NCBI GenBank assembly: GCA_018650185.1
Contig: JABIGL010000193.1
Span: forward strand, 1 to 38,369
Length of the DNA stretch: 38,369 bases
Source: Chloroflexota bacterium
GTDB lineage: Bacteria > Chloroflexota > Dehalococcoidia > Lucifugimonadales > Lucifugimonadaceae
Direction of reading: 5' to 3'
Shown: in pieces, positions 34,008 through 38,369 of the stretch
Numbering within the stretch: position 1 is the stretch's first letter
Layout of the letters: each line of letters opens with the position of its first letter
Notes under the pieces: model-generated
The model's database searches: none
Told to the model about the DNA's origin: nothing
Seen by the model: only the letters and a program-made list of their open reading frames with translations
Program-made: the position numbers and the translations under genes

Positions 34008-34126
34008 CGCTTCCAAGTTTAAGCCCGTCGGTCTCTATGCACAGCAAACTCACCCGTCAATTCCGTTAGTAGGACGGTTTGTGTGCAGATTGTTGGTGGA
34101 ACACTTGTCGGGCCAAGCCCTCTAAG

Positions 34127-35113
34127 TCATGCGCAGGCCGGGTCGTCAGAGTTCCAACGGTTGTAGACCGGATCCTGTTCCTGGGCGAGTCGGAATCTTG
34201 CGTCCCGCCAGGTCCGTGCCCACGTATCTGCGTCATGGAGTTCAGATTCCGGAGCTTCCGCGCTCCGTGCCACGAATCCAGGGAAGGCGTCCCGTCCCGT
34301 GTCCTGACCGATCGGGTTATACCTGAGATCCAGGCTCCAACGAATTCGATCGCTGTTATTAGAGAGAGAGTTGTGGCATGTCCTGCTTGTTAGAAGCAGC
34401 ACACTTCCGCGCTTCACCGGGACCGGGACAGCGCTTTCCGTATCAAAAAGATTTTCCGGAATGGAGAGCCCGAAACCCTGGCTTTTCAAGCCGCCCGGGC
34501 AGTGCGTTAGCAAGCCATCGGTGTGCGACTTCGGCACGACCGAGAGGCAGCCTGCTTCTTCGTCTGCGTCCCAAACGGGGAACCAAACAGTGAGAATCTC
34601 TGATTGGTCCGCTGTTTCGTTTATCACGCCGTTGTCCTGGTGCCACGGAGTCGCACCCAGTTGCGAGAACCCGGTATCTGGATTCACGGGGACCAGCTTT
34701 TCCGGGGGTTTGATACGTACATGTTGAACCGGATTGGACAGGATCTCAGGGCCGAGGACAGATTCAGCTACGTCCACGATGTCGGTGTTTGACAGTACGT
34801 CGAACACCCGTGGACCGTGCCACATCGGCGTGTCGTATTTGATTCCCGACTGGGGCAACGAGAAGTCAAAGTAGCCAGCGTGCACCTTGCCAGAATCCTG
34901 GTACACCTGCGTGACGCGCTCACTGAAATCTAGGTTCTCGTAGCGAGACTGGATTTTGCCGTCCCTGTGTAATTCGAAGGCCAGGCGGTCCATAACGCCC
35001 TCGTACTCATCGATGAGCGGGTCGAGCACTTCCTTCGGGTCGAACAGATCTTCAACCAGCAGGTAACCGTCGTCCTGGAACTGCTTTTGCTGTTGCTCGC
35101 TAAGGCCAGTCAT
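34127..35113 (-). CDS. Phytanoyl-CoA dioxygenase (PhyH) family protein
   Basis: This 328-residue Fe(II)/2-oxoglutarate-dependent oxygenase begins with the family pattern LSEQQQKQFQDDGYLLVEDL. The iron ligands are visible: His and Asp in TPWHQDNGV, and a distal His in LTSRTCHNSLSNNS, followed by the 2-oxoglutarate Arg in DRIRWSLDLRY. EAGCLSVVPKSH and PVKRGSVLLL are standard landmarks. It would hydroxylate an unidentified small molecule. PhyH genes are abundant in environmental Chloroflexota. CGGAAG precedes ATG 35113. Confidence 0.92.
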   Translation of the reverse strand: MTGLSEQQQKQFQDDGYLLVEDLFDPKEVLDPLIDEYEGVMDRLAFELHRDGKIQSRYENLDFSERVTQVYQDSGKVHAGYFDFSLPQSGIKYDTPMWHGPRVFDVLSNTDIVDVAESVLGPEILSNPVQHVRIKPPEKLVPVNPDTGFSQLGATPWHQDNGVINETADQSEILTVWFPVWDADEEAGCLSVVPKSHTDGLLTHCPGGLKSQGFGLSIPENLFDTESAVPVPVKRGSVLLLTSRTCHNSLSNNSDRIRWSLDLRYNPIGQDTGRDAFPGFVARSAEAPESELHDADTWARTWRDARFRLAQEQDPVYNRWNSDDPACA

Positions 35114-35408
35114 AACTTCCGTTCCGCCTTACGCCAGATCTCCCGGGCTTTGTGTTGCGTGATCCCATACATATGGCAACCCCGGCATCTTAGCGAATGT
35201 CGGTCGTTGTGCGCACCACTCCCTTAGCGACCTGTGCGACCAGATTCCGAGCGATCTGGTCTGTATGAAGCTGGATTCCGGAATCTTTATGACGGCTACA
35301 CGGGCAGGCAAACACGCCAACGCGGTACGATTCGGCCACCACCAGCCCATGTTTGCCTTTACTTCTCTTCTACACTCCACACCTACCCGACTTCAGTTCG
35401 GACGATCA
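35114..35408. promoter_or_regulatory. Divergent spacer between phyH and the DUF4097 gene
   Basis: This 295-base divergent region contains no convincing gene; the downstream frame is open to 35265 but that N-terminal stretch is not protein-like. Its main feature is a perfect dyad at 35238-35261. I see no clear -35/-10 pair on either strand. Confidence 0.4.
35238..35261. promoter_or_regulatory. Perfect 8-base inverted repeat between phyH and DUF4097 gene
   Basis: GACCAGAT (35238-35245) and ATCTGGTC (35254-35261) are exact reverse complements with an eight-base spacer. The spacing is suited to a dimeric regulator binding successive major grooves. It lies 125 bases from phyH and 148 bases from the plus-strand start. 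Confidence 0.5.
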
Positions 35409-36203
35409 ATGCGTGTGCTTCAGATGGCGGCACTGCTGGCGTCAGTGGTGAGCGTGGCGGCCGTGTGCGTGAGTAAGGGTGGAGAGGTGGAGTTCGTCCA
35501 GGACATCACGGAGGTCACTGACGATTTCACGCTTGTGTTGGAAGCAACGCGGGCAGACATCGAACTGTTCCGGGGCGATCCCGGCAGTGTTATTACCCAG
35601 GTTGAGGCCGGAAATAGGCCGAAGGTGACCCACAGGGTCCGCCCGGGTGGAACAATACCGACGTCACGGCTCCTGATTGAGACTTTTATCCCGACTGAGT
35701 ACGCCCCCCGCTCCCGCGCGATCGTGCGTATGTGGGTACCGGATGGCACGCGATTAGAGGCCCGGGGCGATGACGTATCGATCACCATCAAGGGTCCTCT
35801 CGTCAACACTATCTCCATTAGCGGTGTTATCGATCTGACCGAGGGCGACGCCTCGTTGACCGACGTTGTGGGAGATTTCGAAATCGACACCGGTCTCGGT
35901 GGTATCACGCTGAATCGTGTGGAGGGTGAGTACGACGCGCAGCCGGCTCGCGGCTCGATATTCTTCCGAGGCTCACCAACTGTCACCAGTGTGAGTCTGC
36001 TGGAGACGGGCGCAGGCAGTATCTTTGCGGACATAAGCCGCTCACCTGAATTACGGGTATCGGCCGCAGCGGGACGTGGTGCGATCCTGGTTCATGACGG
36101 AGACGAGCCGATTTCAGGAACGGACATTTCCGTCGCTCCCCCGGATGGCGATGCGTCCCTGGAGCTTGTGACCGGCAACGGCATTATCGACATACGCCGT
36201 TGA
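35409..36203 (+). CDS. Secreted DUF4097-like beta-helix protein
   Basis: This protein of about 264 residues begins with an export signal (MRVLQMAALLASVVSVAAVC) and continues with the short beta-strand repeats typical of DUF4097 putative adhesins: DDFTLVLEATRADIELFRGD, then ARGDDVSITIKGPL, ISISGVIDLTEGDASLTDV, FEIDTGLGGITLNRVEG and LETGAGSIFADI. The strands alternate hydrophobic residues with turns, forming a solenoid. Upstream ATG codons would precede the signal peptide, so 35409 is chosen. It probably sits outside the membrane; the binding partner is unknown. The DUF385-like gene follows after 21 bases. Confidence 0.75.
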   Translation: MRVLQMAALLASVVSVAAVCVSKGGEVEFVQDITEVTDDFTLVLEATRADIELFRGDPGSVITQVEAGNRPKVTHRVRPGGTIPTSRLLIETFIPTEYAPRSRAIVRMWVPDGTRLEARGDDVSITIKGPLVNTISISGVIDLTEGDASLTDVVGDFEIDTGLGGITLNRVEGEYDAQPARGSIFFRGSPTVTSVSLLETGAGSIFADISRSPELRVSAAAGRGAILVHDGDEPISGTDISVAPPDGDASLELVTGNGIIDIRR

Positions 36204-36224
36204 TCTGGTGTCTTTTATGCGCCC

Positions 36225-36782
36225 ATGATTGAGTCTGAATCCTCAAATAAAGACGACGGGGGTGATCCGCCAGAATTACCGGCGGAACTCCCTGAGGACC
36301 TTCGACAAATTCTGGACACCAGCTTTGTCCTGAGGACCACCATGACCCGCCGTAAGTCCGGCGGGGATCGAACGGTGGAAACCACCTACACGTGGGATCA
36401 TATTGATCGTGTCTACCTGTCCGGCTACCCGGGACGACGTGACTGGGTGGCGAACATGGGTGCGAACCCGGTCGTTACGATAACGACGGTGGAGGGTGAA
36501 CAAACCTACGTCATCCCCGCGCTAGCAACGGTCCTCAAGGCACGCAAGGAACGGGTCGAACACTTGCTCGCGTTTATCGACCGTTGGGCGGAGAGGCCCG
36601 GGTTTCCTCGTACGCGTTTTCGTCTGCTGCTGGGGGCGATTCGCTTGAACAGGCGATTGCACTTGCCGTGGTGGGGACCGTTTTATCTCGTGCGACGCAT
36701 CCTCGACCAGATGCCCTGCGTTGAGCTGCGGTTCGTCGGACCACCTCTGATATTGGAAGAGGACCCACCGGAACCGTCCTGA
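36225..36782 (+). CDS. DUF385 / deazaflavin-dependent nitroreductase-like protein
   Basis: This 185-residue split-barrel protein has a short acidic N-terminus. The core reads VLRTTMTRRKSGGDRTVETT, YLSGYPGRRDWVANMGANPVV and VIPALATVLKARKER, aligning in order with Ddn/DUF385 proteins (LLTTTGRKSG...P.WYHNLRANP.V). Those proteins bind F420 or flavin and reduce diverse substrates. The C-terminal part (about 125-185) is basic and then Pro/Glu-rich and is not typical. The cofactor and substrate are inferred only from the family. It converges on the exonuclease-like gene with a 23-base gap. Confidence 0.65.
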   Translation: MIESESSNKDDGGDPPELPAELPEDLRQILDTSFVLRTTMTRRKSGGDRTVETTYTWDHIDRVYLSGYPGRRDWVANMGANPVVTITTVEGEQTYVIPALATVLKARKERVEHLLAFIDRWAERPGFPRTRFRLLLGAIRLNRRLHLPWWGPFYLVRRILDQMPCVELRFVGPPLILEEDPPEPS

Positions 36783-36805
36783 GGCCGGTCGTCCTTCTAT
36801 CCGGG

Positions 36806-37627
36806 CTATTCGGGGTTATCTGGAGTTTCAGCGGATTCTGGAGACTCGTGTTCTTCCAGTCGCGCCGGTGGTTCGCCCCTAAGCGTTGAACTTACGGCGC
36901 TACGAACAGACTCACTGAACTCGGAGTTGGACGCGATCCACGCCAGGTAATCCGGCGTCTCCTCAGCCACCCGCGCCAATAGCTCTCCACGGTGGCGACC
37001 AAAGTTGATCACCACATCTCCATCCTCTGACCACACGAGGCGCGCCTCAGGGTCCAGCGCATACGGATCGCGCGGATTGATGAAATCGGCAAGGGCAACT
37101 ACGTCATCCGATAGTTCTTGATACTGGTCTAGCTGTCCTTCAAGCACCCTGTATGAAGCCTCCGCACCATCCAGGTCATCCGGGATCACTCCTCCAACGA
37201 AGCGTCTGTACGCGGCCGCGAAGTCGCGGGGTTCTCGGCGATGGAAAAGCGACATAGCATCGATCACCGACGTGTCATCAAATGCAGCGTCGACGTCCGT
37301 CCGTGCGAACTCAGCACGTAGTAGCGGAAGCGCAAATCGCTCAATGCCAAACCCTGCGAGGTCCGCGTCTGCGAGGTAGTTCTTTAGTGCCGACGCAAAT
37401 GAGCGAAATGGCGGACGACCAACCAGGTCTTCGTTCGTGATCCCGTGGACGGCTGATGCTCCGGACGGGATTGGCGACTCCGGATCGATAAGTTCCTGCC
37501 GGTGAGATCGTGCACCATCCGGTTCAATTTTTAGCGTGGACAGCCGCACTATGCGTGCAGTTTTCGGATCAAGCCCGGTGGATTGCACGTCGATAAAGAC
37601 GATTGGCCGCTTCAATTTGAGTCGCAT
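36806..37627 (-). CDS. DnaQ-fold exonuclease-like protein with degenerate active site
   Basis: This 273-residue protein follows the layout of a bacterial 3'-5' exonuclease family: a DEDDh RNase-H-like domain (about 1-170) and a C-terminal DUF3820/ExoX-like domain (about 210-250, INFGRHRGELL...PDYLAWI). PSPIPSGASAVHGITNEDLV-like spacing (here PESPIPSGASAVHGITNEDL) and FHRREPRDFAAAYRRF match too. Of the five catalytic positions only Asp13 remains: Glu is Gln15 (FIDVQSTG), the Exo II Asp is Ala99 (ERFALPLL), and the Exo III His and Asp fall on Pro149 and Gly154. It should bind nucleic acid or protein without cutting. ATG 37627 has GGGAG nearby. Confidence 0.8.
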   Translation of the reverse strand: MRLKLKRPIVFIDVQSTGLDPKTARIVRLSTLKIEPDGARSHRQELIDPESPIPSGASAVHGITNEDLVGRPPFRSFASALKNYLADADLAGFGIERFALPLLRAEFARTDVDAAFDDTSVIDAMSLFHRREPRDFAAAYRRFVGGVIPDDLDGAEASYRVLEGQLDQYQELSDDVVALADFINPRDPYALDPEARLVWSEDGDVVINFGRHRGELLARVAEETPDYLAWIASNSEFSESVRSAVSSTLRGEPPARLEEHESPESAETPDNPE

Positions 37628-37976
37628 CACCACTCCCGACAACCCGTTCAAACAGAGTCGATCGAACGAAATTCATACGTGTTTCGCTCTCGGCGGCCAT
37701 GCTAGCACTCGGAGAACCTCAGGCCGATAACGGGGTGTCGCTCGATCAATCCCGTGGGTACCACTGATCCGGTGTCCGTATATCGACCGAAACACGCGTC
37801 GAATATTCACTCATACCTACGCGTTCTTTCACTGTCGTCGCGCCCCTGAAAGGCAGATATACCTAGATATGGGTACCGGAACGAACTCACACCAAGGCCA
37901 TTTGAGGCCATCACACGGCGGAACAAACGGTCCAGCTACCCCCAATACAGTTCACAAGCCACCTAGGAGCGGGAAG
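37628..37976. promoter_or_regulatory. Divergent spacer before cheW
   Basis: These 349 bases hold no convincing gene. AGGAG at 37965-37969 is the cheW ribosome site. A GCCGATAA (37723-37730) resembles the sigma-28 -10 element but lacks a matching -35 box. I see no terminator or strong dyad. Confidence 0.4.
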
Positions 37977-38369
37977 TTGGCTGAAGAAATCACAAACAAC
38001 ACCCAGGCCGAGCAGCAGCTAGTCGTATTCGACCTTGCACAAGAGGCTTACGGAGTAGACATCGGGGCCGTCCGGGAGATTATCCGGATGCAGGATGTCA
38101 CCTCCGTACCTCACCGAGGGGACTACGTATCCGGCGTAATCAACCTTCGTGGACGCATCACCCCCGTAATGAACCTCCGCAAGCGTTTTGATCTCGCCGA
38201 GCATGAGATCACCCGGGACAGCCGGATCGTCGTCGTCGACATCGATGGCGATGACATTGGCATGATCGTGGACGCGGTTACGGAAGTTCTCCGTATTTCC
38301 ACATCCCAGATCGAGCCGCCGTCGACCATGATTGCGGCTGGTGGATCCGACTACACCGTCGGTATCGCC
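37977..38369 (+). CDS. cheW: CheW chemotaxis coupling protein, N-terminal part
   Basis: These 131 codons run off the right edge. After a polar N-terminus, the CheW fold is clear: QQLVVFDLAQEAYGVDIGAV, then VREIIRMQDVTSVPHRGDYV, SGVINLRGRITPVMNLRKRF, SRIVVVDIDGDDIGMIVDAV and TEVLRISTSQIEPP. The NLRGRITPVM-type motif is the family hallmark. CheW links chemoreceptors to the CheA kinase at the membrane. The start is TTG 37977 with AGGAG seven bases upstream. Other che genes probably follow beyond the window. Confidence 0.95.
   Translation, partial: MAEEITNNTQAEQQLVVFDLAQEAYGVDIGAVREIIRMQDVTSVPHRGDYVSGVINLRGRITPVMNLRKRFDLAEHEITRDSRIVVVDIDGDDIGMIVDAVTEVLRISTSQIEPPSTMIAAGGSDYTVGIA

Noticed and set aside
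37723-37730. GCCGATAA, an exact match to the sigma-28 (FliA) -10 element upstream of cheW
   Set aside because: No TAAA-type -35 element lies 15 bases upstream, and the site is about 250 bases from the cheW start. A chance match is likely.
1-38369. Search by eye for CRISPR arrays, transposases, integrases, phage genes, toxin-antitoxin pairs and other defence genes
   Set aside because: None were found. The gene content is ordinary metabolism, transport and information processing.

Overview
This is a GC-rich, densely coded bacterial chromosome segment with 36 complete genes, one partial gene at each edge, and one clear rho-independent terminator. I saw no phage, IS element, CRISPR array, tRNA or rRNA. 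My best guess for the source is Chloroflexota, in the Dehalococcoidia/SAR202 direction. That is inference from the gene mix: tandem SMP-30 lactonases, a PhyH dioxygenase, a DUF385 flavin/F420-type protein, a three-part PntAA/AB/B transhydrogenase, a dgt-dnaG-rpoD block, and frequent TTG starts. No marker gene here settles the phylum.

Layout. 1-1948: the end of an EamA permease, then a minus-strand pair (an OsmC thiol peroxidase-like protein and a neutral-ceramidase-like protein whose metal site looks lost). 2052-10882: a nine-kilobase plus-strand sugar operon of two SMP-30 lactonases, an FGGY gluconokinase-like kinase, transketolase, RpiB, transaldolase and phosphoglucose isomerase. Together they would turn gluconolactone into 6-phosphogluconate and run the non-oxidative pentose phosphate pathway back to glucose 6-phosphate. 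The dehydrogenases (zwf, gnd) and the epimerase (rpe) are not in the window. 11097-14176: a DUF2090 aldolase-like protein, a HAD phosphatase, an NHL propeller and a small hypothetical gene. 14204-15502: an MFS permease on the minus strand. 15828-18707: the proton-pumping transhydrogenase operon pntAA-pntAB-pntB, which would balance NADPH and NADH. 18855-20207: a second MFS permease. 20318-24954: dGTPase, primase and the main sigma factor, closed by a strong terminator. 25248-25969: two small envelope proteins (YtxG/YtxH-like).

25996-30879 is a minus-strand potassium-uptake operon: trkH, then trkA (apparently with an AUC start codon), uspA, an N-domain-only RCK gene and another trkA, followed by pheA. 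31149-33162 holds a YihY membrane protein overlapping a lipoprotein-type HtrA protease. 33159-35113 (minus) holds a 2H phosphoesterase (ThpR) with a Pro/Gly-rich tail and a PhyH dioxygenase. 35409-36782 holds a DUF4097 secreted protein and a DUF385 protein. 36806-37627 (minus) is a DnaQ-fold protein that has lost four of five catalytic residues. A CheW gene runs off the right edge.

I do not see a wholly new multi-gene system. The most unusual items are the dead exonuclease-like protein, the ceramidase-like protein without its zinc ligands, the three-RCK/UspA Trk operon with its AUC-start gene and repeat-rich leader, and several perfect dyads in intergenic leaders.
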